Shown here one piece after another: positions 53,581-61,432 of a stretch of 61,432 nucleotides of DNA. Where the stretch lies: positions 1 to 61,432 of the IMG/VR virus record IMGVR_UViG_3300021963_000138. One strand, given 5' to 3'. How positions within the stretch are numbered: the first letter of the stretch is position 1; every line of letters begins with the position of its first letter. Under the pieces are notes generated by a model. It was not told the DNA's origin. It ran no database searches and saw nothing but the letters and a program-made list of their open reading frames with translations. This DNA is from a virus. The position numbers and the translations under genes are program-made.

Positions 53581-54488
53581 AAACAGTAGAATTAGACATT
53601 GTCTTTTTGAGTTATGACGAACCTAATGCAGATAAACACTATGCTGATCTGTGTAATAAATTACCTTGGGCAAAACGTGTTCACGGTGTAAAAGGCAGTG
53701 ATGCTGCCCATAAACGTGCTGCTGAATTATCAGAAACTGAATGGGTTATTACTGTTGATGCCGATAACATCGTTGACCCTAAGTTTTTCAATTTAGAAAT
53801 TGATACAAGTAATCCTAAAATACAAGTGTATAGTTGGCTAGGAAGAAATAAATTAAACGGATTACTTTACGGAAACGGTGGCCTAAAGATTTGGCGTAAG
53901 GATTTTATCCTTAACATGAAAACACACGAAGCCAGTGATAGCGATCGTGCTCAAGTTGATTTTTGTTGGGAAGATGGATATCGTCAATTTAAAGAATGTT
54001 ATAGCGAAACTGTTATTACCGGAAGTCCTTTTCAAGCATGGCGAGCAGGATTCCGTGAAGGTGTTAAAATGACCTTGCTTGACGGAGTTAAAGTTCCTCC
54101 TCAAGAAATCGGCGAACGGATTTGGTGGCATAACTTACACAGATTACGCATGTGGGCCACTGTTGGAGCTCATGAAGAACACGGACTATACGCTGTATAT
54201 GGTGCAAGATTAGGCACTTGGTTAGCAAATTGTACAGATTGGAATTATGTAGATGTTCGAGATTTTGAAATACTAAAAAACATTTATCACGATTACGGTA
54301 AGCCGTTTGAAGATGACAACGGCAGAGGCTTAGTTGAAGAGATTAAATCTATTGGAAGTAAAATTAAATTAGAATTGGGGTTTGACTATCCTTATCTAGA
54401 TAGCCAACAAAGCAAGTATACCTTAGATTTGTACGAAGAAACTATTAAATTAACAAATACATATATGAGGGCAACCGATGGTCTATGA
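53577..54488 (+). CDS. Glycosyltransferase-like protein with intact DAD motif
   Basis: A 303-residue protein of glycosyltransferase family-2-like form. The N terminus is ELDIVFLSYDEPNADKHY, followed by AKRVHGVKGSDAAHKRAAEL (nucleotide-binding half) and the metal site VITVDADNIVDPKFF near residue 60. NGLLYGNGGLKIWRKDF and TGSPFQAWRAGFREGVKM follow. The same sequence order recurs at the C terminus of the next gene, so the two are paralogues. Its end overlaps the next start by 11 bases. Sugar and acceptor are unknown. Confidence 0.7.
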   Translation: MKTVELDIVFLSYDEPNADKHYADLCNKLPWAKRVHGVKGSDAAHKRAAELSETEWVITVDADNIVDPKFFNLEIDTSNPKIQVYSWLGRNKLNGLLYGNGGLKIWRKDFILNMKTHEASDSDRAQVDFCWEDGYRQFKECYSETVITGSPFQAWRAGFREGVKMTLLDGVKVPPQEIGERIWWHNLHRLRMWATVGAHEEHGLYAVYGARLGTWLANCTDWNYVDVRDFEILKNIYHDYGKPFEDDNGRGLVEEIKSIGSKIKLELGFDYPYLDSQQSKYTLDLYEETIKLTNTYMRATDGL

Positions 54489-56484
54489 TGTTTTTTATGT
54501 AAGCAAAAATATTATTGATGAGCAAGATTGGAAACAATTTCGTTCTAGATTTCCATCTGCTCAAAAAATTGAGAATGTAAAATCTTTTAATGACATTAGA
54601 AAGAAAGCATTTACAAAGTTATTCTGGGTAGTTTGGGACGATTTAGAAATTGTTGAAAATTTTGATTTTAGCTATCGGGTTTCAGAATGGGATCAAAATT
54701 ATATCCACGTTTGGTTAAATGCCACTTCATATGACGGAGTTGTCTTGTTTGGTAAAAATTCTGAACCAACTCAAAAAGAATTTGAACACAGATTTTTTAC
54801 TAACAAAAAAGAAATTTCTGTTGTAGCAAGTATTCCTAAGCATTACGATCAATTTGTTATTTCTAATTATAATGATTATTTAAACGCATTAGATACAACA
54901 CGCACTGAGATGTTTTGGGGCATCTGGAACAACGTCGAAGTTATTAATCAAAAAATATTTAACACCTATTTTAGTCATCACGCCAGACAAAGCAGAATTG
55001 AAAATCATGTTTTTAAAAATGTATGCAATGATCGAGAATCGTTTGTTAACGGAGTTGTTCTGTTCAGTAAAAATACTGTTGTGTCTCAAAAAGAGATTGA
55101 CTATAAATTTTTAATCAATAAAAAAGAATACGACATTATAGCAAGTCAAAATAGATATCCTAGATATATAATTTCTACCTACGACGAATATTTAAATATT
55201 TGTAAAACAGAAACACAATCGTTGTTCTGGTGCGTTTGGCCGGATATTGATATTACTGATAACACAATTTTTGATTTTTACTTTGATCCGTTTAACGGCG
55301 AATATGATTATGATAGAACAGTGAATCATATGTTTAAAAATCAAGTGGGCAGTGAAGAATCTTTCATCAGTGGTCTTGCATTATGCTCCCCAAGTAAACC
55401 TGTATCTAAGAAAGAAATTGAACATAGATTTTTCATGGACAAAAAAGAACACGATCGAGTAGTAAGTAGTGCTAGGCCGTATGAAAAATTTGTTATCAAT
55501 ACTTTCAAAGACTACGAATATGCTATGGCCGCCACCACAACAGATATGTTCTGGATGATTCCGCCAGAAGTTGAACCGTTAGATGATTTTAAATTTGATC
55601 TATATTTTCCCTATCAGAACAATTACGAACGTGGAATAAATCACGTTTTTAAAAATAAGGATGTAGAAGAAAACAAATACAACGGCATTATGCTGTTGTC
55701 AAAAAAAGCATCAGTGTCTTTGAGAGAAATTGAATATAGATATTTGATTGAAAAGAAAGAATATGACATTGTAGCAAGTGAACTTAAATTATATGACATC
55801 GTGTTTATCAGCTATAATGAACCTAATGCTGACGAAAACTATAAAACATTGTGTGATAGATTTCCTAGAGCAAAGAGAGTGCATGGTATAAAAGGTATTC
55901 ATCAAGCACACATAGCTGCCGCAAAATTAGCAACTACTCCTATGTTTTGGGTAGTTGACGGTGATGCTGTTATAGAAGATAATTTTAAATTTGATCTATT
56001 ATTACACAAACATGATACTGACATTGTGCATGTGTGGCTAAGCCGCAATCCTATAAACGGATTAACATATGGTTATGGTGGCGTTAAGCTATTGCCTAAG
56101 CAATTGACAGAAAATATGGACTTGTCTAATACCAAGATTGATATGACAATGTCAATTAGTAATAAATTTAAAGTTGTACAAGAAGTTAGTAATATTACAG
56201 CATTCAATACAGATCCTTTTAGCACATGGAAATCAGCATTTAGAGAATGTGTAAAGTTAGCCAGTAGACCCGTTAACGCTGACTATCAAGAAGAAACTGA
56301 AGATAGATTAATTACTTGGTGTAATATTGGTACCGAAAAACTTCACGGAGAATACAGTATAGCAGGAGCTCGAGCTGGGAAACAATACGGGTTAGCACAC
56401 ATTGCTGATTCTGTACAACTAGCAAAAATTAATGATTTTGAATGGCTGCTAGAGCAATTTCAAAATCCATCGCCTCTTGCCTGA
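54478..56484 (+). CDS. Multi-repeat glycosyltransferase: four degenerate repeats plus one intact domain
   Basis: A 668-residue protein. Residues 435-668 are a family-2-like transferase closely matching the preceding gene (YDIVFISYNEPNADENY, AKRVHGIKGIHQAH, metal site WVVDGDAVIEDNF). Residues 1-434 are four tandem repeats of about 105-118 residues (about 1-118, 119-223, 224-330, 331-434). Each has an (M/L)FW strand, an (I/V)F-type strand, a short LF/LLSK turn and a KKE..(I/V)(V/I)AS end. The repeats align with the catalytic domain itself, but the DGD is replaced by WDD, WNN, WPD and PPE, so they look non-catalytic. They may bind glycans or serve as spacers. The gene end overlaps the convergent radical SAM gene by 25 bases. 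Confidence 0.7.
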   Translation: MVYDVFYVSKNIIDEQDWKQFRSRFPSAQKIENVKSFNDIRKKAFTKLFWVVWDDLEIVENFDFSYRVSEWDQNYIHVWLNATSYDGVVLFGKNSEPTQKEFEHRFFTNKKEISVVASIPKHYDQFVISNYNDYLNALDTTRTEMFWGIWNNVEVINQKIFNTYFSHHARQSRIENHVFKNVCNDRESFVNGVVLFSKNTVVSQKEIDYKFLINKKEYDIIASQNRYPRYIISTYDEYLNICKTETQSLFWCVWPDIDITDNTIFDFYFDPFNGEYDYDRTVNHMFKNQVGSEESFISGLALCSPSKPVSKKEIEHRFFMDKKEHDRVVSSARPYEKFVINTFKDYEYAMAATTTDMFWMIPPEVEPLDDFKFDLYFPYQNNYERGINHVFKNKDVEENKYNGIMLLSKKASVSLREIEYRYLIEKKEYDIVASELKLYDIVFISYNEPNADENYKTLCDRFPRAKRVHGIKGIHQAHIAAAKLATTPMFWVVDGDAVIEDNFKFDLLLHKHDTDIVHVWLSRNPINGLTYGYGGVKLLPKQLTENMDLSNTKIDMTMSISNKFKVVQEVSNITAFNTDPFSTWKSAFRECVKLASRPVNADYQEETEDRLITWCNIGTEKLHGEYSIAGARAGKQYGLAHIADSVQLAKINDFEWLLEQFQNPSPLA

Positions 56485-57719
56485 TGCTCTTTAAAATTAT
56501 TTTTATTTGGTCTAGAGTTCCCTTTGTGAGTCCAGATCCTATCAATAGGACTATCTTCTCCACAAGTTTTAGCACAATACATTAGTTTATCATCGTCAGA
56601 CTTATTCCACGAATTTGCATAGACTAAATTAAGATGATTCTTTTCAATAATTTCTTCTAAAGAATATTTGTTTAGATTAAAATAGTCTTTACCGTAGTCT
56701 TCTATTTTTTTCTTAAGTTGTAAATTTTCAACAATGTTATGTGTAGTTCCGGACATAGTTCCTATATAACAGCAGGGAAAAATTTGTCCCGTACTACTGA
56801 CATAGATTTCTCTTAATCCGCCCCAAGTTTCAGATTTACAAGAAATAGTTTTGTTATTAGACTGCGTATAGTCAATGGGTTTTTCTTGAAAAGTTTTTCC
56901 GTCATACACTTTGATTGCTTCATTATGCGGATCAATAATTTCTTTTTTATAGATAGTTATAATTGAAGTATTGACTTCTGGTAATAGATCAGTAAGAACT
57001 CTATTTTTTGTATAGTTTCTATTGTCTAAATCTTCGGGAGGTTCTAACCAGTACTGAAAATCACCTTCTTTGTTTAATGCTGCTACTCGAACTAGATCAT
57101 CGTTAAAATATTCAAACCCTAATGCTTTCTTTGGTGCAAAATTATTAAATCCTAATTCTTCTGATAATTTTTTAGCTTCCTGTATTTGGTGTTCGTTATG
57201 TTTGAAAATTAAATAATCCCAAGCAGCATTTCCGCCAGCACCAATATAGGCCTTTACATTACGCATTAATGTTGTCCAGTCTACGTTTCTTCTATACAAG
57301 TGATTGGTATCTTCTAATCCGTCGATTGAAAAAATAATGCGTAGGCGTTTATCAAACTTTTTAGATACGGCTCCGAGGTGTGCCCAATTTGATTCGTTTC
57401 TAATGCCACCGTTGGTGTTAAATGTGATATAGATTTTTTCGTTGTTTTCGTAAATATAGTCAACTATTTTAAAAACATCTTTGGCCATCATTGGATCGCC
57501 GACTGTACCGCAGAACATAAAATGATTTAGTTTTGCAATAAGCTCAGGTTTAAACCATTCTTTAAATTGATCAATGGTAATTTGTGCAAGTTCTAAGTCA
57601 GGTCTAACAATCTCACTGCCTTGATAGTATCGAGGGCACATAGGGCATGCCGCATTACAATAGCTAGAAAGTTCAACGTGAATTTGTGCTAATAATTCTT
57701 TATTCCAAAAGTTGTTCAT
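56460..57719 (-). CDS. Radical SAM protein with C-terminal SPASM-like cysteines
   Basis: A 419-residue radical SAM enzyme. CNAACPMC (Cys21, 25, 28) binds the catalytic 4Fe-4S cluster, right after the first strand (IHVELSSYC). GTVGDPMM takes the place of the usual GGEP strand, and FNTNGG and IIFSIDGL follow. The C-terminal part has a SPASM-like set: a Cys in ISCKSETWGG, GQIFPCCYIG (Cys pair near 315) and YCAKTCGE near 387, likely holding auxiliary clusters. Such enzymes modify peptides, proteins or sugars; the substrate is unknown. It is the last gene of the radical SAM operon and overlaps the previous gene by ATGA. Confidence 0.85.
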   Translation of the reverse strand: MNNFWNKELLAQIHVELSSYCNAACPMCPRYYQGSEIVRPDLELAQITIDQFKEWFKPELIAKLNHFMFCGTVGDPMMAKDVFKIVDYIYENNEKIYITFNTNGGIRNESNWAHLGAVSKKFDKRLRIIFSIDGLEDTNHLYRRNVDWTTLMRNVKAYIGAGGNAAWDYLIFKHNEHQIQEAKKLSEELGFNNFAPKKALGFEYFNDDLVRVAALNKEGDFQYWLEPPEDLDNRNYTKNRVLTDLLPEVNTSIITIYKKEIIDPHNEAIKVYDGKTFQEKPIDYTQSNNKTISCKSETWGGLREIYVSSTGQIFPCCYIGTMSGTTHNIVENLQLKKKIEDYGKDYFNLNKYSLEEIIEKNHLNLVYANSWNKSDDDKLMYCAKTCGEDSPIDRIWTHKGNSRPNKNNFKEHQARGDGF

Positions 57720-58885
57720 TTGTAATTCCTAATCAACTCGCCGAATTCGGGAAAAGTTTTATAATAATCTTCTTTTCTAAACTCATCATGTACTGCTATT
57801 TCTTGTTTAAAGTTATCCCAACGCCATTGCTCAAATTTTCCATCTTTTACAAACTGTATAATTCCTGGTAATTGTCTCCAGACCGATTCGTAGGACTTAT
57901 CAATGGTTTCTAATTTTTTACAAATTTCTTCTTTAATAGAATCGGGAAATATTTGACTACAATAATAGTCCGGATAATGCACCAAATTTAAATAAACATT
58001 CCAGTCCTTTTGAAAGAATTCAACAACTTCAGGGATATAATATACGTTTAATGCACTTATAGTATGACAAACATCAAAGTATAAATTGGGCCTATCTTTA
58101 GACCATTCCTTAGCCTTCTGCATATTTGCATATACTTCGTCCCATTTTGCAGGATGTCTCATAAACTCAAATCTTTCACCAATACCGTCTATACTAAATC
58201 CTATACTCACAAATTTAAAATTTTCTAATAACGGAAGAAGCTCTTCAGGCCATTGAGTTCCGTTTGTATTATAGTGTAGGCTCATGTTTTTTGCCCACCC
58301 GTTCTTAACACAGGTTCTTATAAATTCCCATTGCTGTTTAATCAGCCAAGGCTCACCGCCGTAGAAATCCACAACTACAATGCCTTCTCCAATTTTATCT
58401 AGATTAGCCCATAAAGGGCTTTCTTTTTCCCAGCTGTCGTTATAATTTTTTGAATTAATTAAGAATGTTTTATAATCAGTTTTTACTTTATCAACTTTAG
58501 TTTCGTAAAATTCTTTAAGCCATTGACTGCTGCTATAGGGATGACAGGTACGACATTTGATATTACAAGTATTACCCATGTTAAGCTCTAGTGTTTTAAT
58601 ACCGTCGCCTTCTTTAAAATCAAACTTTTTATTATCTCTAATACGTTTGCTATCACGGCCCGCATCTTCTTCATTCCAGCATTTAGAACAACTGGGGTGC
58701 CTTTTTCCTTGACGAAAATATTCACGAACTTCGTTCATCCATGGCTCTGTCCATAAATCTTCTAGAGATTTATCTAATACTCTTCCTCGAGTTTGACCAT
58801 CTATCATGCAACAGTGCTTTACTGTGCCAGTAGAGTTAACGCTAAGATTATGTGATGCGTTAACGCAATAAAACTCATTTTCCAT
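57716..58885 (-). CDS. Radical SAM protein with N-terminal twitch/SPASM-like module
   Basis: A 389-residue enzyme. The core motif CNIKCRTC (Cys107, 111, 114) lies unusually far from the N terminus. GGEPW near residue 177, YNTNGTQW and IGFSIDGIGERF follow in normal order. Residues 1-75 hold five cysteines (7, 25, 26, 66, 69) in a G-x-V-x-x-CC...C-x-x-CW arrangement that resembles a SPASM/twitch module but sits before the core. The C terminus HDEFRKEDYYKTFPEFGEL is similar to that of the two upstream genes. It overlaps both neighbours (4 and 11 bases). Substrate unknown. Confidence 0.85.
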   Translation of the reverse strand: MENEFYCVNASHNLSVNSTGTVKHCCMIDGQTRGRVLDKSLEDLWTEPWMNEVREYFRQGKRHPSCSKCWNEEDAGRDSKRIRDNKKFDFKEGDGIKTLELNMGNTCNIKCRTCHPYSSSQWLKEFYETKVDKVKTDYKTFLINSKNYNDSWEKESPLWANLDKIGEGIVVVDFYGGEPWLIKQQWEFIRTCVKNGWAKNMSLHYNTNGTQWPEELLPLLENFKFVSIGFSIDGIGERFEFMRHPAKWDEVYANMQKAKEWSKDRPNLYFDVCHTISALNVYYIPEVVEFFQKDWNVYLNLVHYPDYYCSQIFPDSIKEEICKKLETIDKSYESVWRQLPGIIQFVKDGKFEQWRWDNFKQEIAVHDEFRKEDYYKTFPEFGELIRNYK

Positions 58886-60266
58886 AATTTAGATATTCCT
58901 GTTTGCACATTTCCATAAATTCGTGATACTCTGGAAATAGCGTGTAAAAGTCTGTAGAGTTTCGTTTATCAGTTTCGTTAAAGAAAACATAAAAATCTCT
59001 ACGACCCTTTTTAATTTTTTCTGGATCGACTGGATTCTGTCTCATATAGTCAACTACACGTTTAAAAACTTCATACTCGATTTCATTAAATCCGGTTTGA
59101 TTTCCATCTTTTATAAAGTTAGACTTGATAAATTCTAGATTGTCATCCATATACTTATTAAAACTTTCTGGCAGGATGTTTATCATCCAGTGCGGAGGTT
59201 CCTTTAAGTAAGGAGTGTCGAACTGAACACGCTGATGCCACGCTGTTCCTGGAAAGTCTTTTCTAAGTTCTAGGATCTTTTCTAATAGTGTTCTAAAATT
59301 TGCAACTGTAAGTACATTAAATGTAATCATAAAACTAATGTCTTGTTTTGGCAAATTATCTAGGTAGTAGCGCAGATTCTTTTCCCATAGAACAACATCT
59401 AAATTTGTTCTAATATATTCTGCCTGTGGACCCCAAGTATCAATACTAGTATATAATTTAAAACCTTTGATAGCTTTCTTTTCTAACAATACTTTAACAT
59501 GGTCTACTAATTTCTGTACCAAACGATGTGTAATGCCTAGATTGCTGTTAACATGGATTTCTAGATTAGGTTCCGGATCGTTTTCCAACATTTCTAACAA
59601 TTTAAATGTGTTAGGATTCATCAGCGGTTCACCGCCGGTAATTCTAAACACACGTAGATCTTTCTTTAGACTTGGCCACCATTCCCAGAAAGCATCTACA
59701 TAAGGATTAGGGTCGTCCTTGTTGAAGAAGTCGCTATGCTCTAAAAATTCAATACCATATTGGTTGTAAGTTAGATCGTAATTGCCGTGCCTTTTAATTT
59801 CTTCCATCCACGAACTAGATGCTTGTGGACAGCAATACCCGCAGCGGAAATTACAGCCGTTTCCAAAACTAACTTCTAGGTGTCTGGGATTCCAATTGGT
59901 TTCCCAGCCTTGTTTAATGATATCTTCGAAGGTATCACTTATGTAGTTAGAGCTGTGTTTCATGCGATCACTAATATGATCACCTTCTAGGTCTTCAATA
60001 TTCCAGCAGTAGTAGCACTCTTCTGGACGACCCCCTTCCATCATTAACTTACGCTGTAGTTTTTTCCATGGTGTATTATGTAATGCACTGGGATTGTCTT
60101 TTAATAGGTCTTTATCAATTTTATGAGGACGAGGGTGATAGCAACTATGATTGTCGCCCATATGGAGATATAGTGTTTCCATATTCCATTTTGCTAGACA
60201 AAATCCCTTGCCTACTGTGTTTAACTTATCACGTGTTTCGTGGATAATTTCTATATATTTTTTCAT
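58875..60266 (-). CDS. Radical SAM protein, twitch-type, paralogue of next upstream gene
   Basis: A 463-residue enzyme with CNFRCGYC at Cys138, 142 and 145, TGGEPLMNPNTFKLLEML near residue 222 and LYTSIDTWGPQAEYIR. The N-terminal 100 residues carry Cys23, 42, 84 and 87, ending in CYYCWNIEDLEG, which matches CSKCWNEEDAG in the downstream gene. The C terminus has DKRNSTDFYTLFPEYHEF. The block NPYVDAFWEWWPSLKKDL is nearly repeated in the gene upstream, so the two are recent paralogues. The substrate is unknown. ATGA overlap with the upstream gene. Confidence 0.85.
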   Translation of the reverse strand: MKKYIEIIHETRDKLNTVGKGFCLAKWNMETLYLHMGDNHSCYHPRPHKIDKDLLKDNPSALHNTPWKKLQRKLMMEGGRPEECYYCWNIEDLEGDHISDRMKHSSNYISDTFEDIIKQGWETNWNPRHLEVSFGNGCNFRCGYCCPQASSSWMEEIKRHGNYDLTYNQYGIEFLEHSDFFNKDDPNPYVDAFWEWWPSLKKDLRVFRITGGEPLMNPNTFKLLEMLENDPEPNLEIHVNSNLGITHRLVQKLVDHVKVLLEKKAIKGFKLYTSIDTWGPQAEYIRTNLDVVLWEKNLRYYLDNLPKQDISFMITFNVLTVANFRTLLEKILELRKDFPGTAWHQRVQFDTPYLKEPPHWMINILPESFNKYMDDNLEFIKSNFIKDGNQTGFNEIEYEVFKRVVDYMRQNPVDPEKIKKGRRDFYVFFNETDKRNSTDFYTLFPEYHEFMEMCKQEYLNYGK

Positions 60267-61432
60267 TTAATGTTCCTGTACCATTCTGCTAATTGTGGAA
60301 AGGTTTCAACAAAATTCTGTTGTCTTCTTTTATCGTGCTCTGTAAAAAACTCTTTTAGATCGCTAGCATGATGATTTATGTCTGATGCATTATACTTATT
60401 ATCTTCAATCATCTTGATATTTCGTTCTACTTTATCTAATTCAAAAGGTTTAAACCCTGTAAACGTATTGTTGTATGCAACAATATTAGTCTGCGTAGAC
60501 ATCCATTGTTGTATAGATTTTAATTCAGCTATCTGTTCATCGGATGCATTAAACACACTTAACCATTTAGGACTGCGTAATAGTGGAATATCAAACCATA
60601 CCCTTTGAAATGGTTCGTCTATTGTTTGTTTATCTTTAGAAAATTCGTCTCGAAGATCTAATATAAATTCTAAATAATTTTTGAATTTTGGAATACTTAA
60701 CAAATTAAATGTGTTGATAAAACTAACACTGGTATTTTTAGTTTCTTTTAAAAATTTATAGACATTCTTTTTTAGTGTTTCAAATACCAAGCCGTTTCTA
60801 AGATATTCTGCATGTTCATTAACACTATCTAAACTGACATACAAAATAAAATGTTTGCAGGCTTTATCTTGATATTTGTACAAATAGGTAAAACTACCAT
60901 CTTCGAGTGCATGTCCAATTTCTGGAAATGTCTGAGGTATATCTTTTCTTTCTATACTAGGCAACGGATTATTATGATAGGTTTTTTCTTCTGCACCTAT
61001 TACAAAGTGCGGCCATGTTTGCCACTCTGAACCATCTTTAGGATCGGGAACATAACATTCTACATCATAGTTAACTGAGTCTAACAGTTTGACTTTTTCT
61101 AAAAATTTATCAAATATATCCTGTCTAGGAGGACACATATTACTGGTTATGCCTAGCTCTAAATTTTTATTCGGATGACTATAAACATAGTCTAGTATTT
61201 TAAATGTATTAGCATCTAATAACGGCTCACCGCCGGTCATTCTAAACACTTCTAGGTCTTTGTATATCTTAGGCCACCACTGCCAAAATGCCTGTACATA
61301 AGGATTGTTTTTATTAGACTCATCAATGGGCATTAGGCCTATGTTCTTTAGTGTAATAATATCGTTATGTGCCTGACCGTTTATTTTATACGGGCCAAAC
61401 TTTTTAACTTCATTCTCCCACTCGCTGCTAAG
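60263..61432 (-). CDS. Radical SAM protein (5' end beyond window)
   Basis: The frame is open to the last base of the window; 389 residues are visible and the N terminus with the CxxxCxxC motif lies outside. An ATG at 61333 is internal, because the upstream codons (SSEWENEVKKFGPYKING) align with the same region of the neighbouring paralogue. TGGEPLLDANTFKILDYV, LYVSLDSVNEHAEYLR and the end EHDKRRQQNFVETFPQL are conserved with that paralogue. A section near the middle with a Glu/Asp/Trp-rich insertion is not shared. Function as for the rest of the cluster: a radical SAM modifying enzyme with unknown substrate. Confidence 0.82.
   Translation of the reverse strand, partial: LSSEWENEVKKFGPYKINGQAHNDIITLKNIGLMPIDESNKNNPYVQAFWQWWPKIYKDLEVFRMTGGEPLLDANTFKILDYVYSHPNKNLELGITSNMCPPRQDIFDKFLEKVKLLDSVNYDVECYVPDPKDGSEWQTWPHFVIGAEEKTYHNNPLPSIERKDIPQTFPEIGHALEDGSFTYLYKYQDKACKHFILYVSLDSVNEHAEYLRNGLVFETLKKNVYKFLKETKNTSVSFINTFNLLSIPKFKNYLEFILDLRDEFSKDKQTIDEPFQRVWFDIPLLRSPKWLSVFNASDEQIAELKSIQQWMSTQTNIVAYNNTFTGFKPFELDKVERNIKMIEDNKYNASDINHHASDLKEFFTEHDKRRQQNFVETFPQLAEWYRNIK

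Noticed and set aside
61331-61333. ATG as the start of the last radical SAM gene
   Set aside because: The frame stays open upstream to the window end and aligns with the neighbouring paralogue there, so the gene is truncated by the window.

Overview
The window is a late-gene segment of an uncultured T4-like myovirus. The assignment rests on the head order portal (gp20), prohead core, gp21 protease, gp22 scaffold, gp23 capsid; the baseplate order gp48, gp53, hub, gp5, gp25, gp6; the gp46/gp47 recombination pair; the gp55 late sigma factor; and octamers near many late genes that fit the T4/cyanophage late promoter (TATAAATA, relaxed to NATAAATA). The sequence is AT-rich. No photosynthesis gene, integrase or tRNA was recognised, so the host cannot be named; the gene set resembles marine or freshwater T4-like phages rather than coliphages.

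Region by region. 1-9776 (minus): tape measure, portal, small core proteins, a DUF115/MptE-like protein, protease, scaffold and 5' part of the capsid gene, all reading toward position 1. 9844-10928 (plus): tail-assembly chaperone gp26, followed in the -1 frame by a gp51-like domain behind a T-TTT-TTC slippery site. A bidirectional terminator follows. 10961-13496 (minus): two proteins that may be packaged internal virion proteins. 13497-14006: a hairpin-rich noncoding block. 14007-18356 (minus): GIY-YIG nuclease, small protein, gp46, gp47, gp55. 18438-41740 (plus): the baseplate genes, ending in a single 13.7-kb gene (4578 codons) that combines FG-GAP propeller blades with carbohydrate-binding-like modules. 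41751-50901 (plus): a structural protein, four tandem paralogous fibre genes and a further structural protein. 50959-56484 (plus): a tightly overlapping operon with four glycosyltransferase-like proteins. 56460-61432 (minus): four consecutive radical SAM genes, the last cut by the window edge.

How it works together. gp55 would direct transcription from the late promoters, which drive capsid, tail and fibre genes on both strands. The glycosyltransferase operon starts behind a hairpin of about 20 bp that holds its late promoter in the loop and its Shine-Dalgarno sequence in the 3' arm. That layout matches T4 genes whose readthrough transcripts are translationally silent. The glycosyltransferase and radical SAM block next to the fibre genes looks like an accessory modification island; its substrate is unknown. 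The least explained parts are this island, the structured noncoding region near 13.5-14.0 kb, and the predicted gp26-gp51 frameshift.
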